Shown here: positions 1 through 10,374 of the stretch, one piece after another | Numbering within the stretch: the stretch's first letter is position 1 | Layout of the letters: each line of letters opens with the position of its first letter | Origin: Clusia tigrina | Taxonomy: Eukaryota > Arthropoda > Insecta > Diptera > Clusiidae | Assembly: GCA_920105625.2 (NCBI GenBank) | Contig: OV050030.1 | Coordinates: 159,039,863 to 159,103,862 of the forward strand | Direction: 5' to 3' | Length of the DNA: 64,000 nt | Position numbers and translations under genes: made by a program | Notes under the pieces: model-generated | What the model was told of the DNA's origin: nothing | Seen by the model: only the letters and a program-made list of their open reading frames with translations | Database searches by the model: none

Positions 1-330
1 TTATGACGCTCCAGTAAAAAGGTGCAAGCATTTGAATGTTGCAAAATTTGATAGGTATAGGACGCACAGCATAGAAGTTAGTTAGATAGCTTAAATTGAC
101 AAGAGGCACAAGTACCTTATTGTCACAAAATTTCAAGGGTTTATGACGCTCCAGAAAAAGTTACAAGCATTTGATTGTTGCCAACTTTGATTTGACGCAC
201 CGTATAGAAGTTAGGGCCATTTGAAGTTTTATTAGTCTTTGTTTTGGGACTCAAGGGTAGCATAGCTATGAGCGATAGCTTAAATGGATAAGAGTACTTT
301 ATTGTCACAAAATTTCAAGGTTTTATTACG
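1..330 (+). repeat. Segment duplicated at 2142-2471
   Basis: The first ~330 bases match 2142-2471 at an offset of 2141 bp. They share AAAAAGGTGCAAG, CACAGCATAGAAG, the 140-bp-class junction, CTCCAGAAAAAG and the rare CAACTTTGATTTGACGC. They differ at scattered sites (GCAAAATTTG versus GCAAACTTTG, AAATGGATAAG versus AAATGGACAAG). Beyond about 330 the alignment needs indels. The left end is cut by the window. Confidence 0.8.
264..280. other. Hairpin-forming dyad recurring in most monomers (example)
   Basis: AGCTAT-GAGCG-ATAGCT is a perfect 6-bp inverted repeat around a 5-base loop. It overlaps the 10-bp perfect palindrome CATAGCTATG (261-270). The motif occurs in most monomers. It is weakened in specific classes: GATATC in the 184-bp class, AGGTATGAGCG, AGCTACGAGCG, and CTATAGCGATACC. 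The GAACG form keeps both arms and changes only the loop. Whether it extrudes or binds protein is unknown. Confidence 0.75.
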
Positions 331-675
331 CTCAAGTAAAAAGTTACAACCATTTGAATGTTGCACACTTTGATAGGTATAGGACGCACAGTATAGAAGT
401 CAGTTAGAAAGCTTAAATTCACAAGAGGCACGAGTACTTTATTGTCACAAAATTTCAAGGGTTTATGACGCTCCAGTAAAAAGTTACAAGCATTTGAATT
501 TTGCAAACTTTGATAGGTATAGGACGTACCGTATAGAAGTTAGGGCCATTTGAAGTTTTATCAATATTTGTTTTGGGACTCAAGGGTAGCATAGCTGAGA
601 GCGATAGCTTAAATTGATAAGAGGCTCGAATACTTTATTGTCACAAAATTTCAAGGTTTCATGACGCTCCAGTAA

Positions 676-707
676 AAAGTTACAAGCATTTGAATGTTGC
701 AAACTTT
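676..707. other. Imperfect 32-bp dyad symmetry (example)
   Basis: The left arm AAAGTTACAAGCATT and the right arm AATGTTGCAAACTTT flank TG. The arms pair at 11 of 15 positions (AAAGTT/AACTTT outside, CATT/AATG inside). The symmetry recurs in monomers with AAAGTTACAAGCATTTGAATG. It is lost or weakened in AAATTTAC, CATTTGATTG and TTGAATTTTGC types. Dyads of this kind are reported in some centromeric satellites lacking CENP-B boxes; any role here is speculative. Confidence 0.6.
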
Positions 708-2141
708 GATAGGCATAGGACGAACCGTATATAAGTTAGAATCATTTGAAGTTTTGTCAGTGTATGTTTTGGGACTAAATGGTAGCATAGCTATGAGCGA
801 TAGCTTAAATTGACAAGAGGCACGAGTACTTTAAAGTCACAAAATTTCAAGGTTTTATTACGCTCCAGTATAAAGTTACAAGCATTTGAATGTTACAAAC
901 TTTGATAGGTATAGGACTCACCGTATAGAAGTTAGGTCCATTTGGAGTTTTATCAGTGTTTGTTTTGGGACTCAAGAGTAGTATATCTATGAGCAATAGC
1001 TTAAATTGACAAGAGGCAGGAGTACTTTATTGTAACAAAATTTCAAGGTTTCATGACGCTGCAATAAAAAGTTGCAAGCATTTGAACGTTGCAAACTTCG
1101 ATAGGTATAGGACACACCGTATAGAAGTTAGGGCCATTTGAAGTTTTATCAGTGTTTGTTTTGGGATTCAAGGGTAGCGTAGCTATGAGCGATAGCTTAA
1201 ATTGACAAGAGTATTTTATTGTCGCAAAATTTCAAGGTTTTATTACGCATCAGTAAAAAGTTACAAGCATTTGAATGTTGCAAACTTTGATAGGTATAGG
1301 ACGCACCATATAGAAGTTAGGTCCATTTGAAGTTTTATCAGTGTTTGATTTGGGACTCAAGAGTAGCATAGCTATGAACGATAGCTTAAATGGACAAGAG
1401 TACTTTATTGTCACAAATTTTCAAAGGTTTATGACGCTCCAGAAAAAGTTACAAGCATTTGATTGTTGCAAACTTTGATAGGTATAGGACGCACCGTATA
1501 GAAGTTAGGGCCATTTGAAGTTTTATCAGTGTTTGGTTTGGGATTCAAGGGTAGCGTAGCTATGAGCGATAGCTTAAATTGACAAGAGTATTTTATTGTC
1601 GCAAAATTTCAAGTTTTTATTACGCACCAGTAAAAAGTTAAAAGCATTTGAATGTTGCAAACTTTGATATGTAGAGGACGCACAGTATAGAAGTTAGTTA
1701 GATAGCTTAAATTGACAAGTGGCACGAGTACTTTATTGTCACAAAATTTCAAGGGTTTACGACGCTCCAGTAAAAAGTTACAAGCATTTGATTGTTGCAA
1801 ACTTTGATAGGTATAGGACGCACCGTATAGAAGTTAGGGCCATTTGAAGTTTTATTAGTGTTTGTTTTGGGACTCAAGGGTATCATAGCTATGAGCGATA
1901 GCTTATATTGACAAGAGTACTTTATTGTCACAAAATTTCAAGGTTTCATGACGCTCCAGTAAAAAGTTGCAAGCATTTGAATGTTGCAAACTTTGATAGG
2001 TATAGGACACACCGTATAGAAGTTAGGGCCATTTGAAGTTTTATCAGTATTTGTTTTGGGATCCAAGGGTAGCATAGGTATGAGCGATAGCTTAAATTGA
2101 TAAGAGGCTCGAGTACTTTATTGTCACAAAATTTCAAGGTT

Positions 2142-2471
2142 TTATGACGCTCCAGTAAAAAGGTGCAAGCATTTGAATGTTGCAAACTTTGATAGGTATA
2201 GGACGCACAGCATAGAAGTTAGTTAGATAGCTTAAATTGACAAGAGGCACGAGTACTTTATTGTCACAAAATTTCAAGGGTTTATGACGCTCCAGAAAAA
2301 GTTACAAGCATTTGATTGTTGCCAACTTTGATTTGACGCACCGTATAGAAGTTAGGGCCATTTGAAGTTTTATTAGTCTTTGTTTTGGGACTCAAGGGTA
2401 GCATAGCTATGAGCGATAGCTTAAATGGACAAGAGTACTTTATTGTCACAAAATGTCAAGGTTTTATTACG
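2142..2471 (+). repeat. Second copy of segment 1-330
   Basis: This is the partner of the window's first 330 bases at an offset of 2141 bp. Looser similarity resumes further on (for example GGCTCGAATAC at about 625 and 2803, and CGAACCGTAT at about 721 and 2894). The duplicated region was therefore probably about 1 kb and later rearranged. Confidence 0.78.
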
Positions 2472-3860
2472 CTCCTGTAAAAAGTTACAAGCATTTGCAT
2501 TTTGCAAACTTTGATAGGTATACGACGCACCGTATAGAAGTTAGGGCCATTTGAAGTTTTATCAATGTTTGTTTTGGGACTCAAGGGTAGCATAGCTATG
2601 AGCGATAGCTTAAATGGATAAGAGTACTTTATTGTCACAAAATTTCAAGTGTTTATGATGCTCCAGTAAAAAGTTACAAGCATTTGATTGTTGCAAACTT
2701 TGTTAGATATAGGACGCACTGTATAGAAGTTAGGGCCATTTGAAGTTTAATCAATATTTTTAGCATAGCTATGAGCGATAGCTTAAATTGATAAGAGGCT
2801 CGAATACTTTATTTTCACAAAATTTCAAGGTTTTATGACGCTCCAGTAAAAAGTTACAGGCATTTGAATGTTGCAAACTTTGATAGGTATAGGACGAACC
2901 GTATAGAAGTTAGAACCATTTGAAGTTTTGTCAGTGTATGTTTTGGGACTCAAGGGTAGCATAGCTATGAGCGATAGCTTAAATGGACAAGAGGCACGAG
3001 TACTTTCTTGTCACAAAATTTCAAGGTTTTATTACGCTCCAGTATAAAGTTACAAGCATTTGAATGTTACAAACTGTGATAGGTATAGGACTCACCGTAT
3101 AGAAGTTAGGTCCATTTGAAGTTTTATCAGTGTTTGTTTTGGGACTCAAGAGTAGCATATCTATGAGCAATAGCTTAAATTGACAAGAGGCACGAGTACT
3201 TCATTGTCACAAAATTTCAAAGGTTTCATGACGCTCCAGTAAAAAGTTGCAAGCATTTGAATGTCGCAAACTTTGATAGGTATAGGACACACCGTATAGA
3301 CGCTAGGGCCATTTGAAGTTTTATCAGTATTTGTTTTGGGTCTCAAGGGTAGCATAGGTATGAGCGATAGCTTAAATTGACAAGAGGCACGAGTTCTTTA
3401 TTGTCACACAATTTCAAGGTGTTATGACGCTCCAGTAAAAAGTTGCGAGCATTTGAATGTTGCAAACTTTGATAGGTATAGGACGCACCATATAGAAGTT
3501 AGGTCCATTTGAAGTTTTATCAGTGTTTGTTTTGCGACTCAAAGGCAGCATAGCTATGAGCGCTAGCTTAAATTGACAAGAGTAAAAAGTTAAAAGCATT
3601 TGAATGTTACAAACTTTGATATGTATAGGACGCACAGTATAGAAGTTAGTTTGATAGCTTAAATTGACAAGAGGCACGAGTACTTTATTGTCAGAAAATT
3701 TCAAGGGTTTATGACGCTCCAGAAAAAGTTACAAGCATTTGATTGTTGCAAACTTTGATAGGTATAGGACGCACCATATAGAAGTTAGGGCCATTTGAAG
3801 TTTTATTAGTGTTTGTTTTGGGACTCAAGGGTATCATAGCTATGAGCGATAGCTTAAATT

Positions 3861-5401
3861 GACAAGAGTACTTTATTGTCACAAAATTTCAACGTTTTAT
3901 GACGCTCCAGTAAAAAGTTACAAGCATTTGAATGTTGCAAACTTTGATAGGTATAGGATGCACCGTATAAAAGTTAGAACCATTTGAACTTTTATCAGTG
4001 TTTGTTTTGGGACTCAAGGGTACCATAGCTATGAGCGATAGCTTAAATTGACAAAATGCATGAGTACTTTATTGTCACAAAATTTAAAGGTTTTTTTACG
4101 CTCCAGTAAAAAGTTACAAGCATATGAATGTTGCAAACTTTGATAGGTATAGGACGCACCGTATAGAAGTTAGGGCCATTTGAAGTTTTATCAGTGTTTG
4201 TTTTGGGACTCAAGGGTAGCATAGCTATGAGCGATAGCTTATATTGACAAGATTACTTTATTGTCACAAAATTTCAAGGTTTTATTACGCTCCGGTAAAA
4301 ATTTACAAGCATTTGAATGTTGCCAACTTTGATAGGACGCACCGTATAGAAGTTAGGGCCATTTGAAGTTTTATCAGTGTTTGTTTTGGGAATCAAGAGT
4401 AGCATAGCTATGAGCGATAGCTTAAATTGATAAGAGTCTCGAGTACTTTATTGTCACAAAATTTCAAGGTTTTATTACACTCCTGTAAAAAGTTACAAGC
4501 ATTTGAATTTTGCAAACTTTGATAGGCATAGGACGCACCGTATAGAAGTTAGGGCCATTTGAAGTTTTATCAATATTTGTTTTGGGACTCAAGGGTAGCA
4601 TAGCTATGAGCGATAGCTTAAATTGACAAGAGGCTCGAGTACTTTATTGTCACAAAATTTCAACGTTTTATGACGCTCCAGTAAAAAGTTACAAGCATTT
4701 GAATGTTGCAAACTTTGATAGGTATAGGACGCACCGTAGAAAAGTTAGAACCATTTGAACTTTTATCAGTGTTTGTTTTGGGACTCAAGGGTAGCATAGC
4801 TATGAGCGATAGCTTAAATTGACAAAAGGCATGAGTACTTTATTGTCACAAAATTTCAAGGTTTTTTTACGCTCCAGTAAAAAGTTACAAGCATATGAAT
4901 GTTGCAAACTTTGATAGGTATAGGACGCACCGTATAGAAGTTAGGGCCATTTGAAGTTTTATCAGTGTTTGTTTTGGGACTCAAGGGTAGCATAGCTATG
5001 AGCGATAGCTTATATTGACAAGATTACTTTATTGTCACAAAATTTCAAGGTTTTATTACGCTCCGGTAAAAATTTACAAGCATTTGAATGTTGCGAACTT
5101 TGATAGGTATAGGATGCACCGTATAGAAGTTAGGGCCATTTGAAGTTTTATCAATGTTTGTTTTGGGACTCAAGAGAAGCATAGCTATGAGCGATAGCTT
5201 AAATTGATAAGAGGCTCGAGTACTTTATTGTCACAAAATTTCAAGGTTTTATTACACTCCTGTAAAAAGTTACAAGCATTTGAATTTTGCAAACTTGGAA
5301 AGGTATAGGATGCACCGTATAGAAGTTAGGGCCATTTAAAGTTTTATCAATATTTGTTTTGGGACTCAAGGGCAGCGTAGCTATGAGCGATAGCTTAAAT
5401 T
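3861..5401 (+). repeat. 1541-bp tandem duplication, copy 1 (two tetramers)
   Basis: This covers two tetramers and is repeated downstream at an offset of 1541 bp. Private variants shared with copy 2 include GGGTACCATAGC with GACAAAATGCATGAG (about 4018 / 5559), TTGCCAACTTTGATAGGACG (4320 / 5861) and AAACTTGGAAAGG (5291 / 6832, end of each copy). The breakpoint lies between 3840 and 3890. Confidence 0.85.
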
Positions 5402-6978
5402 GACAAGAGTACTTTATTGTCACAAAATTTCAACGTTTTATGACGCTCCAGTAAAAAGTTACAAGCATTTGAATGTTGCAAACTTTGATAGGTATAGGAT
5501 GCACCGTATAAAAGTTAGAACCATTTGAACTTTTATCAGTGTTTGTTTTGGGACTCAAGGGTACCATAGCTATGAGCGATAGCTTAAATTGACAAAATGC
5601 ATGAGTACTTTATTGTCACAAAATTTAAAGGTTTTTTTACGCTCCAGTAAAAAGTTACAAGCATATGAATGTTGCAAACTTTGATAGGTATAGGACGCAC
5701 CGTATAGAAGTTAGGGCCATTTGAAGTTTTATCAGTGTTTGTTTTGGGACTCAAGGGTAGCATAGCTATGAGCGATAGCTTATATTGACAAGATTACTTT
5801 ATTGTCACAAAATTTCAAGGTTTTATTACGCTCCGGTAAAAATTTACAAGCATTTGAATGTTGCCAACTTTGATAGGACGCACCGTATAGAAGTTAGGGC
5901 CATTTGAAGTTTTATCAGTGTTTGTTTTGGGAATCAAGAGTAGCATAGCTATGAGCGATAGCTTAAATTGATAAGAGTCTCGAGTACTTTATTGTCACAA
6001 AATTTCAAGGTTTTATTACACTCCTGTAAAAAGTTACAAGCATTTGAATTTTGCAAACTTTGATAGGCATAGGACGCACCGTATAGAAGTTAGGGCCATT
6101 TGAAGTTTTATCAATATTTGTTTTGGGACTCAAGGGTAGCATAGCTATGAGCGATAGCTTAAATTGACAAGAGGCTCGAGTACTTTATTGTCACAAAATT
6201 TCAACGTTTTATGACGCTCCAGTAAAAAGTTACAAGCATTTGAATGTTGCAAACTTTGATAGGTATAGGACGCGCCGTATAAAAGTTAGAACCATTTGAA
6301 CTTTTATCAGTGTTTGTTTTGGGACTCAAGGGTAGCATAGCTATGAGCGATAGCTTAAATTGACAAAAGGCATGAGTACTTTATTGTCACAAAATTTCAA
6401 GGTTTTTTTACGCTCCAGTAAAAAGTTACAAGCATATGAATGTTGCAAACTTTGATAGGTATAGGACGCACCGTATAGAAGTTAGGGCCATTTGAAGTTT
6501 TATCAGTGTTTGTTTTGGGACTCAAGGGTAGCATAGCTATGAGCGATAGCTTATATTGACAAGATTACTTTATTGTCACAAAATTTCAAGGTTTTATTAC
6601 GCTCCAGTAAAAAGTTACAAGCATTTGAATGTTGCAAACTTTGATAGGTATAGGATGCACCGTATAGAAGTTAGGGCCATTTGAAGTTTTATCAATGTTT
6701 GTTTTGGGACTCAAGAGAAGCATAGCTATGAGCGATAGCTTAAATTGATAAGAGGCTCGAGTACTTTATTGTCACAAAATTTCAAGGTTTTATTACACTC
6801 CTGTAAAAAGTTACAAGCATTTGAATTTTGCAAACTTGGAAAGGTATAGGATGCACCGTATAGAAGTTAGGGCCATTTAAAGTTTTATCAATATTTGTTT
6901 TGGGACTCAAGGGCAGCGTAGCTATGAGCGATAGCTTAAATTGATAAGAGGCTCGAGTACTTTATTATCACAAAATTT
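3890..6978 (+). repeat. Tetramer higher-order repeat, ~771 bp, four copies
   Basis: The variant CAACGTTTTATGACG opens a unit at 3890, 4661, 5431 and 6202, with the next at 6979, giving periods of 771, 770, 771 and 777 bp. Each unit runs in order: a 196-bp monomer with GAACTTTTATC and GCATGAG; a 189-bp monomer with CATATGAATG; a monomer with GGTAAAAATTTAC, either 190 bp (GATAGGACGC) or 196 bp; and a 196-bp monomer with CACTCCTG. The 6-bp alternation explains the 771 versus 777 lengths. Confidence 0.88.
5402..6942 (+). repeat. 1541-bp tandem duplication, copy 2
   Basis: This is the partner of 3861-5401. It ends near 6940, where the linker changes from GACAAGAGTAC to GATAAGAGGCTCGAGTAC and the following monomer has TTATTATCAC. 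Differences from copy 1 are few, for example CGCGCCGTATAAAAG versus CGCACCGTAGAAAAG, and AGTAAAAAGTTAC versus GGTAAAAATTTAC near 6607. Confidence 0.83.
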
Positions 6979-7139
6979 CAACGTTTTATGACGCTTCAAT
7001 AAAAAGTTACAAGCATTTGTATGTTGCAAACTTTGATAGGTATAGGACGCACCGTATAGAAGTTAGGTCCATTTGAAGTTTTATGAGTGTTTGTTTTGCG
7101 ACTCAAAGGTAGCATAGCTATGAGCGATAGCTTAAATTG

Positions 7140-8085
7140 ATAAGAGGCTCGAACACTTTATTGTCACAAAATTTCAAAGTTTTATGAAGCTCCAGTAAAA
7201 AGTTACTACATTTGAATGTTGCAAACTTTGATAGGTATAGGACGCACCGTATAAAAGTTAGAACCATTTGAACTTTTATCAGTGTTTGTTTTGGGACTCA
7301 AGGGTAGCATAGCTATGAACGATAGCTTAAATTGACAAAAGGCATGAGTACTTTATTGTCACAAAATTTCAAGGTTTTTTTACGCTCCATTAAAAAGTTA
7401 CAAGCATATGAATGTTGCAAACTTTAATAGGTATAGCACGCACCGTATAGAAGTTAGGTCCATTTGAAGTTTTATCAGTGTTTGGTTTGCGACTCAAAGG
7501 TAGCATAGCTATGAGCGATAGCTTAAATTGAGTACTTTATTGTCACAAAATTTCAAGGTTTTATTACGTTCAAGTACAAAGTTACAAGCATTTGAATATT
7601 GCAAACTTTGATAGGTATAGGAGGCACCGTATAGAAGTTAGGTCCATTTGAAGCTTTATAAGTGTTTGATTTGGGACTCAAAGGTAGCATATCTATGAGC
7701 GATAGCTTAAATTGATAAGAGGCTCGAGTATTTTTTTGTCACAAAATTTCAAGATTTTATTACGATCCCGTAAAGAGTTACAAGCATTTGATTGTTGCAA
7801 ACTTTGTTAGATATAAAAGTTAGGGCCATTTAAAGTTTTATCAATATTTTTTTTTGGGACTCAAGGGTAGCATAGCTATGAGCGATTGCTTAAATTGACA
7901 AGAGTAAAAAGTAACAAGCATTTGATTGTTGCAAACTTTGATAGGTATAGGACGCACCGTATAGAAGTTAGGGCCATTTGAAGTTTTATCAGTGTTTGTT
8001 TTGGGACTCAAGGGTAGCATAGCTATGAGCGATAGCTTATATTGACAAGATTACTTTATTGTCACAAAATTTCAAGGTTTTATTA
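7140..8085 (+). repeat. ~945-bp block, copy 1 (partner at 15,186)
   Basis: It matches 15,186-16,131 at a constant offset of 8046 bp. Shared private variants are GTTACTACATTTG, CCATTAAAAAG with CTTTAATAGG, TACGTTCAAGTACAAAG, and the 14-bp-deleted monomer GTTAGATATAAAAG fused to GACAAGAGTAAAAAGTAAC. It is diverged at several sites (CGAACAC versus CGAGTAC, GCGATTGC versus GCGATAGC). The fused module is also the hallmark of Domain II. Confidence 0.85.
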
Positions 8086-10374
8086 CACTCCGGTAAAAAT
8101 TTACAAGCATATGAATGTTGCAAACTTTGATAGGTATAGGACGCACCCTATAAAAGTTAGAACCATTTGAACTTTTATCAGTGTTTGTTTTGGGACTCAA
8201 GGGTAGCATAGCTATGAGCGATAGCTTAAATTGATAAGAGGCTCGAGTACTTTATTGTCACAAAATTTCAACGTTTTATGACGCTCCAGTAAAAAGTTAC
8301 AAGCATTTGAATGTTGCAAACTTTGATAGGTATAGGACGCACCGTATAAAAGTTAGAACCATTTGAACTTTTATCAGTGTTTGTTTTGGGACTCAAGGGT
8401 AGCATAGCTATGAGCGACAGCTTAAATTGACAAAAGGCATGAGTACTTTATTGTCACAAAATTTCAAGGTTTTTTTACGCTCCAGTAAAAAGTTACAAGC
8501 AAATGAATGTTGCAAACTTTGATAGGTATAGGACGCACCGTATAGAAGTTAGGGCCATTTGAAGTTTTATCAGTGTTTGTTTTGGGACTCAAGGGTAGCA
8601 TAGCTATGAGCGATAGCTTATATTGACAAGATTACTTTATTGTCACAAAATTTCAAGGTTTTATTACGCTCCGGTAAAAATTTACAAGCATTTGAATGTT
8701 GCAAACTTTGATAGGTATAGGATGCACCGTATAGAAGTTAGAACCATTTGAACTTTTATCAGTGTTTGTTTTGGGACTCAAGGGTAGCATAGCTATGAGC
8801 GATAGCTTAAATTGATAAGAGGCTCGAGTACTTTATTGTCACAAAATTTCAACGTTTTATGACGCTCCAGTAAAAATTTACAAGCATTTGAATGTTGCAA
8901 ACTTTGATAGGTATAGGATGCACCGTATAGAAGTTAGAACCATTTGAACTTTTATCAGTGTTTGTTTTGGGACTCAAGGGTAGCATAGCTATGAGCGATA
9001 GCTTAAATTGACAAGATTACTTTATTGTCACAAAATTTCAAGGTTTTATTACACTCCGGTAAAAATTTACAAGCATTTGAATGTTGCAAACTTTGATAGG
9101 TATAGGACGCACCGTATAGAAGTTAGGGCCATTTGAAGTTTTATCAGTGTTTGTTTTGGGACTCAAGAGTAGCATAGCTATGAGCGATACCTTAAATTGA
9201 TAAGAGGCTCGTGTACTTTATTGTCACAAAATTGCAAGGTTTTATTACACTCCTGTAAAAATTACAAGCATTTGAATGTTGCAAGCATTGATAGGTATAG
9301 GGCGCACCATATAGAAGTTAGGTCCATGTGAAGTTTGTTCAGTGTTTGTTTTGCGACTCAAAGGTAGCATAGCTATGAGCGCTAGCTTAAATTGACAAGA
9401 GTAAAAAGTTAAAAGCATTTGAAAGTTACAAACTTTGATATGTATAGGACGCACAGTATAGAAGTTAGTTAGATAGCTTAAATTGACAAGAGGCACGAGT
9501 ACTTTATTGTCACAAAATTTCAAGGGTTTATGACGCTCCAGTAAAAAGTTACAAGCATTTGATTGTTGCAAACTTTGATATGCATAGGACGCACCGTATA
9601 GAAGTAAGGGCCATTTGAAGTTTTATTAGTGTTTGTTTTGGGACTCAAGGGTATCATAGCTATGAGCGATAGCTTAAATTGACAAGAGTACTTTATTGTC
9701 ACAAAATTTCAAGGTTTCATGACACTCCAGTAAAAAGCTGCAAGCATTTGAATGTTGCAAACTTTGATAGGTATAGGACACACCGTATAGACGTCAGGGC
9801 CATTTGAAGTTTTATCAGTATTTGTTTTGGGTCTCAAGGGTAGCTTAGGTATGAGCGATAGCTTAAATTGACAAGAGGCACGAGTTCTTTATTGTCACAC
9901 AATTTCAAGGATTTATGACGCTCCAGTAAAAAGTTGCGAACATTTGAATGTTGCAAACTTTGATAGGTATAGGACGCACCGTATAGAAGTTAGGTCCATT
10001 TGAAGTTTTATCAGTGTTTGTTTTGCGACTCAAAGGTAGCATAGCTATGAGCGCTAGCTTAAATTGACAAGAGTAAAAAGTTGAAAGCATTTGAATGTTA
10101 CAAACTTTGATATGTATAGGACGCACAGTATAGAAGTTAGTTAAATAGCTTAAATTGACAAGAGGCACGAGTACTTTATTGTCAGAAAATTTCAAGGGTT
10201 TATGACGCTCCAGAAAAAGTTACAAGCATTTGATTGTTGCCAACTTTGATAGGACGCACCGTATAGAAGTTAGGGCCATTTGAAGTTTTATTAGTTTTTG
10301 TTTTGGGACTCAAGGGTAGCATAGCTATGAGTGATAGCTTAAATGGACAAGAGTACTTTATTGTCACAAAATTT

